Made by a program: the position numbers and the translations under genes. From assembly GCA_965230615.1 (NCBI GenBank), contig OZ246012.1, forward strand, positions 1,302,001 to 1,366,000: a stretch of DNA of 64,000 nt, given 5' to 3'. Source of the stretch: G965230615 sp965230615 (GTDB lineage: Bacteria; Pseudomonadota; Gammaproteobacteria; HTCC5015). Below, one piece after another: positions 1-8,776 of the stretch. The stretch's first letter is position 1; each line of letters starts with the position of its first letter. The notes beneath the pieces are model-generated. The model was not told where the DNA came from and ran no database searches. It was given only the letters and a program-made list of their open reading frames with translations.

Positions 1-437
1 AATACCTTTAATTTTTTTACTCTATTTTTACACTGCAACTCGCGAAATGGCACTATCGATCAGGCATTATAATAAATAACCGACTAAGGTATAGCGGTGA
101 TGCACTACTTAAGCAGGCTTTATTATATGCTTGTATAGTAATAGTTGTTAATTGCAACCTTCGGCTATTACTCAGTAGAATGGCTTCTTTACCTCAAGAA
201 GCCGCAATCTGCAGCTTGTGTTTTTTATGGAGCAAAAATCATTAGCTGCACTATAAGAGCCAGATTTAGCATTGATTCCCCTTCATTGATCGACTATCTA
301 AATCTGGCTCTATTTCATACCACAAACAAGTTTGTCAGTATACTTTACAGAAATTGCTCAAATACACTTTTCAGCACACCAACCGCTGAATAATAAAAAA
401 AACTAAAACTGTTAAATCACAACCGATAGTAATCGAC
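1..437. other. Intergenic stretch with two hairpins, no supported gene
   Basis: No convincing gene is seen. A TTG-started frame of 82 codons exists at 145-393, but it has no ribosome binding site and no recognisable protein features. Two inverted repeats are visible: an 8-bp stem GGCTTCTT/AAGAAGCC at 182-203 and a 14-bp perfect stem at 256-269/298-311. The left edge of the window may cut a neighbouring gene's regulatory region. Confidence 0.6.
256..311. repeat. 14-bp perfect inverted repeat
   Basis: The arms AGAGCCAGATTTAG (256-269) and CTAAATCTGGCTCT (298-311) are exact reverse complements separated by 28 bases. There is no T-tract next to either arm, so an intrinsic terminator is not indicated. 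It could be a regulatory dyad, an element end or an RNA structure. Confidence 0.6.
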
Positions 438-908
438 TTAGGCCCGGTGCTTTATGGCCTTTTGCAAAGCCTGATAAAACACTTGGTCACCTCCCTGCTC
501 TGCGGATAGATAAACTGAAAGCTCATCACCATCTTTGGTAAAAACATTAATGACTGAGTTCTCCAATACGCTTTGAGCAGCAACCAAATCAAGCTTAGTT
601 ATTTTTTTAAAATAAACGTCTATTACTTGCAAACCGTTTACTTTATCACTGGCATAAACAATCAAACGCTTATTTGTTAAGATATTACCGTCACGAGTAA
701 AAGAAAAAAACGCATCCGAATAAAAATAGTCAATCACTTCATCACGCTTAACAAGCCCTTTTTCCTGTAAGCCTTTAATCGCCAAAGATGACAACTCATC
801 ACCACTCATCACTTTGTTATCCGGCATAAAGCCAAACTTAATACCTGCATTAAGCGCAACCAATACAATCACCAGCAACAAAAATGTTTTTTTAATCAGA
901 GAAAACAT
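438..908 (-). CDS. Small membrane-anchored protein, PH-domain-like
   Basis: A 156-residue protein of unknown function. The N-terminus (about residues 6-25) is a single hydrophobic segment behind a short basic start (MFSLIKKTF), which fits a membrane anchor or uncleaved signal. The rest is soluble with alternating short beta-strand-like segments around residues 65-150, reminiscent of bacterial PH-like folds, but this is an impression of the pattern, not a match. The gene stands alone. The next gene upstream on the same strand is a secreted glycosidase that has its own terminator, so the two are probably transcribed separately. Confidence 0.7.
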   Translation of the reverse strand: MFSLIKKTFLLLVIVLVALNAGIKFGFMPDNKVMSGDELSSLAIKGLQEKGLVKRDEVIDYFYSDAFFSFTRDGNILTNKRLIVYASDKVNGLQVIDVYFKKITKLDLVAAQSVLENSVINVFTKDGDELSVYLSAEQGGDQVFYQALQKAIKHRA

Positions 909-1290
909 ATAAAAGCCCTTTTTATTTTAAGTAATGGAGCCTATAGCAAATCTATTTATTAAAAACCTGCCAATCAAGCACATGCCAAGCTATTCGCGCT
1001 GCACTTATAAGCAGAGATAGAAAAGATAAAAATAAATTAGCCTGGCCCTTCCTGAAAAGTTATTATCACTAATTATCTAACATGCGTTTTTCATGAAAGC
1101 AAGAAAAATCGGGATTTAGCGCAGCACATTAGCATATGTATAAATCACTCATCATCATAACCATAAGCGCTATTAGTAGCAGTCCATTGCATTAATATAT
1201 CTGCTTATAGTTCATCATAAAAAACAGGTAAAAAAAAACGCCCTGCAAGCAGGGCGTTTTACAGCGTTGATATAAAACAAGAGCAGGCGC
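909..1290. other. Intergenic region between two minus-strand genes
   Basis: This 382-bp stretch contains the terminator of the upstream glycosidase gene (about 1231-1260) and, by position, the promoter of the small membrane protein ending at 438. It is AT-rich. No ORF or RNA gene could be supported in it. Confidence 0.5.
1231..1260 (-). terminator. Rho-independent terminator of the GH26-like gene
   Basis: A near-perfect palindrome AAAACGCCCTGC/GCAGGGCGTTTT lies 31 bp past the stop codon of the minus-strand gene. Read on the minus strand the GC-rich stem is followed by a run of T residues (A8 on the plus strand at 1231-1238), the classical intrinsic terminator form. Confidence 0.9.
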
Positions 1291-2607
1291 TTACTGACCA
1301 CCATTAACATAAAGTGGTTTTTGCAGCTCTGCTTTGAATTTTTTCAATATATAAGGATTAGCTTCTACACGACTATCGCCCCAATAACCTCTGGCTGGAC
1401 AAGCGGGATTATTAGGTGCTTTAGGATCGACAGGCACATAGTCGCCTGGCTTCTTCTGTGCACCAAGATCACAACGCCACATAGGCGTTGCATCCCACTG
1501 TGTATTGATATAAGCAACAGCACGCACAATATCAGTGTTATCTTCAATAAAGGAAAACCAATCAGCATACCAAGCGTCCCATAGTCTCTCGGCCGTAATC
1601 GGTCTATCACTACGGTAAAATGAAGCACTACTGACTAACAAAGAAGTACTATAAGCTTGTGGCGCAGCTTCCGCTATCATAACGGGTTTCTCATGTTCGC
1701 GGGCAAAGTCTAACAAAGCATTCTGTAAAACGCGTGGTGGTGTATATTTAATACGACTTCTTACAAACCCTTTAAACTGGTGCTGAAGAAAATTACCACC
1801 ATGAAAAGTCGACAGACCTATCCAGTCAACCACATCATCACCGGGATACCATTTATCAAGGTGACCTGGCTTAGAAAAAGAGTAATCTACATCCCCACCA
1901 AAATCGTCAACCAATAAGGCCGCTGTTTGCCATACTGTAGCGATATTATTTGCCTCCAGTGCATCGATACGCGACTTGATATAGCGGAAAGTCTTTTTAA
2001 AAGGGTCCGGTCTATAACAATTCCAGACACCATCAAACTCGTAGCCAATACGCAAATAAACAGGTCGCTCAATTTCTTTAAGACGAATAATCATTTTATC
2101 GACTAAAGCCCGGTACTCTGCTGTTAATTCCTTAATATCCTTATCGCCTGTTGCGGCGATGCCCCGTATAGCACGCTGTTTACAATTACGCGGATCACCT
2201 TCGCCGAATAGATTATCGGTAAACGATAAGCCAATGGCCACAGCAGCTTCTGGAAAGTCTTTTAATGACCTTGTTAAGTTATGCTCACGGTCTCCCCAAT
2301 GGCCATCACTGAACAGGCTTTTCAGAGGCCTTTCAATATTATCTCTGGCGTACATTTCCTCTTCGAAAATCATCAGTGGAGCGTACAAGGTAAAACCACC
2401 TGGCTTTGGCATCTTTTTATCTTTGTCCAAAACCGCTTGTTTATATTCAGATAAGCTATCGCTGTCTTGGCCCATAAAAAATAGAATTTTATTATCGGCT
2501 GGTAAATTTCTTGCCTGTGCAATTTTTTCCGCGATTGATTTTTCGGCGAGCGTGGCAGTACTGATTAGTGATAATGCCAACACAAAGACCATTTTTAGAT
2601 TTCGCAT
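1291..2607 (-). CDS. Secreted GH26-like glycoside hydrolase
   Basis: A 438-residue exported enzyme. Residues 1-21 form a Sec signal peptide ending in TLAEK. The body looks like a (beta/alpha)8 glycosidase related to GH26 mannanases: a GQD motif near residue 47, the probable acid/base in YLRIGYEFDG (E190), a WYPGDDVVDWIGLS strand near residue 255, and the probable nucleophile in PVMIAEAAPQ (E313). The usual GH26 His before the acid/base Glu is Tyr here, so exact family and substrate are uncertain. A paralogue lies at 11564-13021. The ATG start is followed directly by the signal peptide. A strong terminator follows the gene. The substrate is probably a plant, algal or self-made polysaccharide (inference). 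Confidence 0.8.
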   Translation of the reverse strand: MRNLKMVFVLALSLISTATLAEKSIAEKIAQARNLPADNKILFFMGQDSDSLSEYKQAVLDKDKKMPKPGGFTLYAPLMIFEEEMYARDNIERPLKSLFSDGHWGDREHNLTRSLKDFPEAAVAIGLSFTDNLFGEGDPRNCKQRAIRGIAATGDKDIKELTAEYRALVDKMIIRLKEIERPVYLRIGYEFDGVWNCYRPDPFKKTFRYIKSRIDALEANNIATVWQTAALLVDDFGGDVDYSFSKPGHLDKWYPGDDVVDWIGLSTFHGGNFLQHQFKGFVRSRIKYTPPRVLQNALLDFAREHEKPVMIAEAAPQAYSTSLLVSSASFYRSDRPITAERLWDAWYADWFSFIEDNTDIVRAVAYINTQWDATPMWRCDLGAQKKPGDYVPVDPKAPNNPACPARGYWGDSRVEANPYILKKFKAELQKPLYVNGGQ

Positions 2608-3351
2608 GAGTTCACCTTGAGATTTTTTTCATCATCATCACGTCAGCATTTCGTTTTAGCCTCTATATCAACAAAGTACCAAGGTACAATGTTAATAATA
2701 CCACTTTAGCCAAAACACCCCATTGCTCAGGCGTCTTAAACAGACATAAGCGCCAACCCACATACATTCATACTGAACGTGATGCCCATAAAATTGATAC
2801 ATATAAAGCCGACTAATTATAGATCAGCCCGCTTACGGTATTTTACCTAAATTTCACTCAGGAATGCGCGCCTGTTTATAAACATTACTCGCTGTTCATC
2901 AACCTCTAGGCCTATAACGGCTGATATCTTGTATCTAGACGACATAAAAAAGGCGCGCCTCACAAGCATAGTGATGGGGAATCATTGACAAGGTGGGCGC
3001 TCTCGCATTATCGGCCAGCAGCGGATAAAGACCACAAAAAATACAGCATCAGCAGCAACCATAGACCTTACGAAGTGAGGGGGTATATCCGGGCTATGCT
3101 GTAAAGATAATGACAGACTGCACGTGCTGCTGAAGCATATTGTGTATTCTACACAGCTCTTTGCTGACAGACTGTAAACGATTGTAAAATGCCCAATACG
3201 ACATCAATCTGTCATCATCTTAGGTTCTACTTAAATAACAATCTGTTCAAAGCCAGTTTAAGCAAACACTGTTCAAGTAGTGACCAGGCAGGAAGCCGGT
3301 CAGCAATAGTAACGCTGCAATATATCATGCATCTTCAGGGATGGAGGGATT
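2608..3351. other. Long intergenic region with repeated TGACAGACTG motifs
   Basis: About 740 bp between a minus-strand glycosidase and the plus-strand sensor-kinase operon. No protein or RNA gene could be supported. It should carry both divergent promoters. Two copies of TGACAGACTG (3111-3120 and 3165-3174) lie in the half nearer the kinase operon. The second is followed by TGTAAA repeats spaced 10 bp apart. Confidence 0.5.
3165..3189 (+). promoter_or_regulatory. Candidate regulator site upstream of the phosphorelay operon
   Basis: A 25-bp sequence beginning TGACAGACTGTAAAC and continuing with a second TGTAAA 10 bp further on. It recurs with one mismatch at 6874-6898, the other flank of the same operon. 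Its core decamer also occurs at 3111-3120. Direct TGTAAA repeats one helical turn apart resemble sites for winged-helix response regulators. No regulator can be named. Confidence 0.45.
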
Positions 3352-3444
3352 ATGAGATACGCACGAATACGTAATGACTTTGTAATAAAAAATACATATT
3401 TAATCACTATGCTCCCTACTCCAATGTCCGGGGAAATGTTATGA
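3352..3444 (+). CDS. Possible 30-residue leader peptide coupled to the kinase
   Basis: A 30-codon frame starts with MRYARIRNDF and ends at a TGA that overlaps the ATG of the sensor kinase (ATGA at 3441-3444). It is preceded by a strong ribosome binding site (GGAGG, about 5 bp before the ATG). Such an overlap would couple translation of the kinase to this frame. No known peptide family is recognised. The kinase has its own moderate site (GGGGA), so the short frame may still be chance. Confidence 0.4.
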   Translation: MRYARIRNDFVIKNTYLITMLPTPMSGEML

Positions 3445-5573
3445 AGTGGTTCACAAGAGGAAAATATTACGAAATCATTACCGCTGTTGCCATATTCATC
3501 GTCCTCGACACAGGTGTACTAAGTCTTAACTATCTTATCTCTTTTCAAATTGCTGATGATGCACATGCTATCCAGCTTGCCAGTCGGCAGTCGATGCTTT
3601 CACAAAAAATCTTGCAGCAGCTCTACCAAGTCCGCGATAACCTGTCCACTGAGGATATTGAAGACATTGTTACCGAGTTGAATGAGTCATTTAGTCAGTT
3701 TGATGAAGCACTGGATGCCTTTATATTTGGTGGCGAACTCATTGGCGTAGGGCAAGGTCAGGATCGCTTGCTGCTGGACTCAGCCTACTCTTCGGCCAAT
3801 AAACAGCTACTTGAGCATGTTCAAATGCTATGGCAGCCTTATAGGCGACTAATCAGTCCTATTATTTACTCTATCTACGAAGATGAGCTTAATAAAGAAA
3901 AGCTATTAAGCAAAACCAATCTGGCGATAGACTATGGCACGGCTAATAATGCTGAAATACTACGTTTAACCAATGCGTTTACGCGGGATGTCGAAACCAT
4001 TGCCCAAGATAAGGCACAGCGTTTAAGAACGATTCAGGCTATTGGTATTACCTTAGCCATTATTAACTTTTTCATTATTCTATTTCACTTCTTAAGAAAG
4101 CTAAATAGAAGTGACCAGGAAGCAGAAGCTGCCCGACAGGAAAAAGATGAGATTCTCAATACTGTAAGTGATGGTTTATTCTTGCTAGACAAAAACTTTC
4201 TCATCCGCCCTCAATATTCAGCCAGCTTAAATCGCTTATTGGGTTATGATAATGTAGCGGGGGCAAATTTTATCGATTTATTAAAGCCTATGGTTTCAAA
4301 AGCAACATTAGAAACCACTGAAGATTATCTTGAAGTTCTATTTTCCGAGCACGTTAAGCCGGATTTACTTAACGATTTAAACCCTCTTAATGAAATTGAG
4401 CTGCATATTCAAAGTGGTGCTCAATTCGAAATCCACTATTTCACATTTAAGTTCACACCCGTTATACAGAACGGCGAGCTGATCCACCTATTAGCAAGTG
4501 TTAACGATATAACCGAGCAGGTTCAGCTACAACGCGCATTGGCAAAATCCAAAGAAGAGGCCTCACAACAAATCGAACAGCTAATGTCTGTACTGCATAT
4601 CGACCCAACGACATTAGTTGACTTCTTACAAAGCCTGGAAAATGCATTCTCTGACATCAATGACATATTGCGTGCCCCGGCCTATCGAACAGATCAATAT
4701 CGAAACAAACTGCATAAAATATCGCGTTTAGCACATAGAGCCAAAGGTGACTCGGCAGCTGTCGGTCTGGATATGCTGGAATCTAAAATCCACTCAATAG
4801 AAGACATTATTGAAGAACTATCACAACGCAAAAAATTAAGTGGCAATGATTTTTTGCCTATTACTATCATGCTCAATGAGCTACATAGCTCTGTTGAATC
4901 TTTACAAACGCTGATCACTCGCTTCGGCCGCCTGCGCCAAGCACTGGAAAGTAAAGCATCATCTACAACAGCCCAAACACCCGTTGCTAACATTAACCAC
5001 AAAAACAACTGGCAACCTATCCTTAATAACCTCGCTCAAGAAATCGCGAAAGATCAAGACAAAGACGTTATTATTGATATGCAGGACTTTGATATCAGCC
5101 TCATTCCACAGGCAGCACTGAATAATGTCAAAGATGCACTGATACAACTCGTACGCAATGCTGTTGTACACGGCATTGAGAAAAGTCAGCTACGTCAAGA
5201 ACGAGGTAAGCCTGCCAGCGGGCTGATTAAATTAGCGACCCAAGCCAAAGACTCAGGTTTACTCATTTCCGTACGTGATGATGGGCACAGCATCGATTTA
5301 CAAGCAATAAAAGAACGTATTCAAAAGCAGCAACAACTCTCCGAAGAGCAGCTAGAAGAATTAACGCCGGCCAAACTCATACGTTATTTATTTATGCCTG
5401 GCTTTAGCACAGCGTCTGCTGTCAACAAGCATGCTGGTCGTGGTGTGGGTTTAGATCTAGTAAAGGCATCGCTTGATGCCTGTGACGCTAAGCTATCGGT
5501 TGGTTTTGAAACAGGTGTTTATACAGAGTTCAAAATTCGTATGCCGCAAGTACCAGCGCTAGCTATCGCCTAA
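3441..5573 (+). CDS. Membrane CheA-like histidine kinase with PAS and internal Hpt domains
   Basis: A 710-residue sensor kinase. It has a TM segment at about residues 13-35, a roughly 160-residue periplasmic helical sensor region resembling type IV pili/chemotaxis sensor modules, a second TM at about 198-218, and a PAS-like domain at about 235-350. An Hpt-type helix follows with LAHRAKGDS (phospho-acceptor H432). The CheA-class ATPase has an N-box VRNAVVHG (N573) and a G-box near residue 665 (AGRGVGLDLVK). It lacks the CheW-like C-terminal domain of chemotaxis CheA. It is followed by a CheY-like and a CheX-like gene, so the kinase probably phosphorylates the receiver at 5635. The stimulus is unknown. 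Confidence 0.85.
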   Translation: MKWFTRGKYYEIITAVAIFIVLDTGVLSLNYLISFQIADDAHAIQLASRQSMLSQKILQQLYQVRDNLSTEDIEDIVTELNESFSQFDEALDAFIFGGELIGVGQGQDRLLLDSAYSSANKQLLEHVQMLWQPYRRLISPIIYSIYEDELNKEKLLSKTNLAIDYGTANNAEILRLTNAFTRDVETIAQDKAQRLRTIQAIGITLAIINFFIILFHFLRKLNRSDQEAEAARQEKDEILNTVSDGLFLLDKNFLIRPQYSASLNRLLGYDNVAGANFIDLLKPMVSKATLETTEDYLEVLFSEHVKPDLLNDLNPLNEIELHIQSGAQFEIHYFTFKFTPVIQNGELIHLLASVNDITEQVQLQRALAKSKEEASQQIEQLMSVLHIDPTTLVDFLQSLENAFSDINDILRAPAYRTDQYRNKLHKISRLAHRAKGDSAAVGLDMLESKIHSIEDIIEELSQRKKLSGNDFLPITIMLNELHSSVESLQTLITRFGRLRQALESKASSTTAQTPVANINHKNNWQPILNNLAQEIAKDQDKDVIIDMQDFDISLIPQAALNNVKDALIQLVRNAVVHGIEKSQLRQERGKPASGLIKLATQAKDSGLLISVRDDGHSIDLQAIKERIQKQQQLSEEQLEELTPAKLIRYLFMPGFSTASAVNKHAGRGVGLDLVKASLDACDAKLSVGFETGVYTEFKIRMPQVPALAIA

Positions 5574-5634
5574 ACACAGCCCATCATTTTAATGATAGGC
5601 ATTTAAATCCAGTTAATTAATATCAGGTAATTCA

Positions 5635-5994
5635 ATGAAAATAATGATCGTTGATGACTCAATGGTTATTCGTCGCAAGATTGAACGTTGCAGCATAGTC
5701 GATTCAATGGATGATATTATTCAAGCCAGCAACGGCGTTGAAGCCATAGACTTATTTAAGCAAAGACAAATCGATATTGTCACTATGGATCTTACGATGC
5801 CTGAAATGGATGGTGTTGAGTGTGTGCGCAGACTCGCAGAATTATCACCCGCTGTGCGCATACTGGTGGTATCAGCACTTTCAGATAAGCATACTGCCAT
5901 CAAAGCCATTAAAAATGGTGCTCGCGGTTTTCTACCAAAACCGTTTACTGAAGAACAATTGAACAATGCAATAGAAAAATTACTGGCCGACTAA
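5635..5994 (+). CDS. CheY-like single-domain response regulator
   Basis: A 119-residue stand-alone receiver domain. The acidic pair D7/D8, phospho-acceptor D52 (TMDLTMPEMDG), switch residue S80 and K102 (FLPKPF) are all present. It has no output domain, so it must act by protein contact. It lies 61 bp after the CheA-like kinase gene and 34 bp before the CheX-like gene, so it is the expected phosphotransfer partner of the first and substrate of the second. Its target (flagellum, pili or other) cannot be told from the window because no motor or receptor gene is close. Confidence 0.92.
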   Translation: MKIMIVDDSMVIRRKIERCSIVDSMDDIIQASNGVEAIDLFKQRQIDIVTMDLTMPEMDGVECVRRLAELSPAVRILVVSALSDKHTAIKAIKNGARGFLPKPFTEEQLNNAIEKLLAD

Positions 5995-6028
5995 AACTAA
6001 GCCCCTATAGCACTCCTGGGAATACATA

Positions 6029-6475
6029 ATGCAAGCGCAAGAAATTCAAGTTTTTATTAATGGTACTAAGCACTATTTCACCACCGTATCTGAACGTGAT
6101 GTGAGAATTGGCACACCTTATCTTATAGCACCAAACGAAGCTCCCTGTCATGACTACACAGGCATTATTGGTATATCTGGTGAGCGCAAAGGTTGTGTGT
6201 ACTTCTCTGCGCCACGCGTTTTACTAAGGCATTTGTTATTAAGCTTAGGTGAAACCAATACAGATGCAGAGTTTATGCGAGACATCGTAGGCGAAGTTGC
6301 CAACACCATCTCTGGCAATGCACGTAGCGAATTTGGTAATGGCTTTATGATTTCTGTCCCCGTCGTTGTGCAGGGCCTGCCTGAGAAAATGCAGCTACCT
6401 AAAAGTCTCAATGCCTTTGTGATTCCGATACAGTGGCAAAACTATACCGCCACTTTAGTCGTCTGCCTGGAATGA
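6029..6475 (+). CDS. CheX-like CheY-phosphatase
   Basis: A 148-residue CheC/CheX-family protein. The family's ExxN catalytic motif is visible in DIVGEVANTISGNAR (E89 and N92), with the usual G-rich beta strand before it (TGIIGISGERKGCVYFS). CheX proteins dephosphorylate CheY-P in bacteria that do not rely on CheZ. Here it closes the kinase-receiver-phosphatase operon, giving a complete phosphorelay with its own off-switch. A hairpin terminator lies just downstream. Confidence 0.85.
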   Translation: MQAQEIQVFINGTKHYFTTVSERDVRIGTPYLIAPNEAPCHDYTGIIGISGERKGCVYFSAPRVLLRHLLLSLGETNTDAEFMRDIVGEVANTISGNARSEFGNGFMISVPVVVQGLPEKMQLPKSLNAFVIPIQWQNYTATLVVCLE

Positions 6476-6489
6476 GCTATTAAAAAAGA

Positions 6490-6526
6490 AGCGCCTTACC
6501 TAAACATAGGAAGGGAGTAAGGCGCT
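6490..6526. terminator. Bidirectional terminator hairpin between convergent genes
   Basis: The arms AGCGCCTTAC (6490-6499) and GTAAGGCGCT (6517-6526) are exact complements. On the minus strand the stem is followed by TTCTTTTTTA, a good T-tract for ending the small gene at 6635-6823. On the plus strand it lies 15 bp after the CheX-like stop but without a strong T-tract. Confidence 0.75.
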
Positions 6527-6634
6527 GGCACTTCAATAATTGAAGCAAATGACACACAGGGAAAAAACCTGGTTACTACCGCAAGTACTCTGCAAAATTA
6601 CTGGGCAAACCTCTGGAGTATTAAGGTATTACTT

Positions 6635-6823
6635 TTAAGCAAAGTCGTCGCGTTCAACAGCAGGAATATTTCCGCCTTGATGCTCAATCATTGGCGAAGC
6701 CTGCTTATCCTGGATCGTTGTATTCAAACCATAGAACACCAATACGATAGCCAGCATCAGAACTAATTCCAACATTACATTGCAGCAACGTGGAAAAGTG
6801 AATTTGGGTTGTTTGTCTTTCAT
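6635..6823 (-). CDS. Small single-pass membrane protein
   Basis: A 62-residue protein of unknown function with one hydrophobic segment (about residues 16-35) between a basic N-terminus with two cysteines (PRCCNV) and an acidic hydrophilic tail. No family is recognised. It is a separate unit: its own terminator lies downstream. A copy of the TGACAGACTG/TGTAAA motif that also precedes the kinase operon lies about 50 bp upstream of its start, suggesting shared regulation with that operon. Confidence 0.6.
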   Translation of the reverse strand: MKDKQPKFTFPRCCNVMLELVLMLAIVLVFYGLNTTIQDKQASPMIEHQGGNIPAVERDDFA

Positions 6824-6873
6824 TTAACATCCTGCTTCATCAAAGTACGCAAGCATTTTAACGAAAAGCTCAT

Positions 6874-6898
6874 TGACAGACTGTAAACCATTGTAAAA
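6874..6898 (-). promoter_or_regulatory. Second copy of the TGACAGACTG/TGTAAA motif
   Basis: The sequence matches 3165-3189 at all but one of 25 positions, in the same absolute orientation. It lies about 51 bp upstream of the minus-strand small membrane protein start. Relative to that gene it is inverted compared with the copy upstream of the kinase operon. Confidence 0.45.
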
Positions 6899-7066
6899 CC
6901 GACCCCTTGATATAAGTAATACTACTTATATCATCTAAAAATGATGGCTTAGCGGAAAATACGCAAGAAACAGGCTGCCGGCACCCAACACAGCATGCTC
7001 CCCAGCTCAGAGAAAATACAAAACAGTCGTGCAGGAAAAAAGAAGAAAAGACTATAGCGCTAACGC

Positions 7067-8383
7067 TTAATACATACAGGCTCGCTCAGCCTTTAGTTGC
7101 TCAGCAAACTCAGCATCCTGTTGACGTCGCAGCTCTAAGACCTGATTGTCCTGCTTAAAGCTGACCATAGCATAGGTGACTGGCGTGTCTTTAGGCACAT
7201 CACAATTGAGCGTCGCAAACTCGGCGAGTCCCAAGGGTAAGTAGTTACCAGCGATAGCAACGGAGTAGCTATCGATTAAACCATACACCATATACCCGCC
7301 TATACCATCAATAGCCTCGCCAGCTTTGAGGTCGCGTTTGGCTACCGTGATCACATCAGCCTTTAAGTGACTGGCCTTAATTGTGGCTGTATTAAATAAA
7401 ACGGCTTCAGCAATGGAAAGCGGGGTTTCAAAGTAACACAAATGATAATCTCGAAAGAACAGATAATAAGGACCATCCCCCATTTTCAGGTACTTTAAAT
7501 CATCAAAGGTTTTTTGTGGGTCATTCTCTCGTTTACCAATGACAAAAACTGTCATCCCATAATTCTTATCACTGCCCATAAAGTACTCTACTACGCCATC
7601 TTGAGAAAGGCGGTCAGTAATATCACCAACCATATTCTCTTTGCTGGTCTTGACGCCGTGCATTCCTCGTATATCAACTGATAAACCACAACCATTCGCC
7701 AGGGTAGCTAACTCCAATGATTGCTTGGTACCATCTGTAAATGAAGTGATTTTTCGAGCACTGTCGCCTGGTCGTACAAACTGCATAATGTCTTCTGGCA
7801 CAGCATGGTAATTTAAAAAACCTTTACCATTACCTGCAACAGCGATACTAAAGCCCATTTGTTCAACTTCCACAATCATACGGGCTAACAAACCAGGTTG
7901 ATCACCATTGGCATTAGAAAAAACAACTCCTTTATCTTCTGCCATTTTATTCAAGGTGTAACCTATCGTCGCATCAAGCTCAGCGCTGGTTGTCACAAAA
8001 TGAATACCTTGATTGATTACCGAAACAGCAACATCTGCACCGAGCAACACATCGCCACTGGCATCGAATAACACGTCAATACCAGACAACTGCTTAACAA
8101 GCGATAAGTTTGTACAGATAACGGTATAACCCTTATTTATCGATTGTTGTAATGCTTGCTGATTATCGATAGTCACTATGCCTGCTTGATCGATGCCAGC
8201 TTGTATTAACATTTCTGTCACATCATCAGGGCGTCGAGTGAATATTAACCTAAGCTGCATACCCGGCCATTTACCAAGCTCATAGATCAAGCCTTCACCA
8301 AACCATCCAGCACCAACAATTGCTATATTAATAGGTTTATTATCTTGCTCACGTTGTTTTAGTAATTGCTTAATATAACTCAT
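7067..8383 (-). CDS. COG4091-type NAD(P)-dependent oxidoreductase with SAF domain
   Basis: A 438-residue cytosolic protein of the group once called predicted homoserine dehydrogenases. An N-terminal Rossmann fold is seen in IAIVGAGWFGEGL (about residues 20-32). A central catalytic region contains NGDQPGLLARMIVEVE. A C-terminal SAF-type segment begins around KRDLKAGEAIDGIGGYMVYG. The true substrate of this group is not established. It is divergent from the dTDP-sugar genes, and such enzymes are seen near surface-polysaccharide loci, so a role in modifying a sugar precursor is possible (inference). Confidence 0.75.
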   Translation of the reverse strand: MSYIKQLLKQREQDNKPINIAIVGAGWFGEGLIYELGKWPGMQLRLIFTRRPDDVTEMLIQAGIDQAGIVTIDNQQALQQSINKGYTVICTNLSLVKQLSGIDVLFDASGDVLLGADVAVSVINQGIHFVTTSAELDATIGYTLNKMAEDKGVVFSNANGDQPGLLARMIVEVEQMGFSIAVAGNGKGFLNYHAVPEDIMQFVRPGDSARKITSFTDGTKQSLELATLANGCGLSVDIRGMHGVKTSKENMVGDITDRLSQDGVVEYFMGSDKNYGMTVFVIGKRENDPQKTFDDLKYLKMGDGPYYLFFRDYHLCYFETPLSIAEAVLFNTATIKASHLKADVITVAKRDLKAGEAIDGIGGYMVYGLIDSYSVAIAGNYLPLGLAEFATLNCDVPKDTPVTYAMVSFKQDNQVLELRRQQDAEFAEQLKAERACMY

Positions 8384-8776
8384 CGTTATTACCTTACTTT
8401 CCTTGCCCTATTTTTAGCACTTTTTTCATATGAAAAAGTACCGTATTAGTGATTGTTGTTATCTTTGCATGCGGTTTTGCTTTATATCACTAATCATTTT
8501 TGAATGCACTGACTAGTCTTCAAAAATTTATTTTTCAGCATGAGTAAATGGGCATAATGTACATAGCCTTTTGCAAATAAGCTGTTTATACTTATTCAAA
8601 CTATAAAACACAGCCTAAAGCGACTTATAAAGACCCTATACTAAAGTCAAAGCTTAAAGTGCTAAATTTTATTATCTTGGCTATGCTATTCTTACTGGGC
8701 GAGCTTTCAAATTTGTATGTGCAATATTAGGGTATGCAATCCTTATTGCCATTTATGGTTACGTGAGAGTTATTGT
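8384..8776. other. Divergent promoter region of the oxidoreductase and rfbB
   Basis: About 390 bp without a gene. It holds the start regions of two divergent genes. A 16-bp perfect palindrome TTTTTCATATGAAAAA at 8422-8437 lies about 40 bp upstream of the oxidoreductase start and could be an operator. The upstream in-frame ATG at 8717 is read here as part of the leader rather than the rfbB start. Confidence 0.45.
8422..8437. promoter_or_regulatory. Perfect 16-bp palindrome, candidate operator
   Basis: TTTTTCATATGAAAAA reads the same on both strands and sits about 40 bp upstream of the minus-strand oxidoreductase ATG, where a repressor or activator would act. AT-rich palindromes can arise by chance, so this is tentative. 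Confidence 0.35.

Noticed and set aside
145..393. 82-codon plus-strand frame with TTG start
   Set aside because: No ribosome binding site, no protein pattern, and it runs across an inverted repeat. Treated as intergenic.
3189..3374. 61-codon frame upstream of the kinase operon
   Set aside because: No ribosome binding site, and it overlaps the better-supported leader frame in another register.
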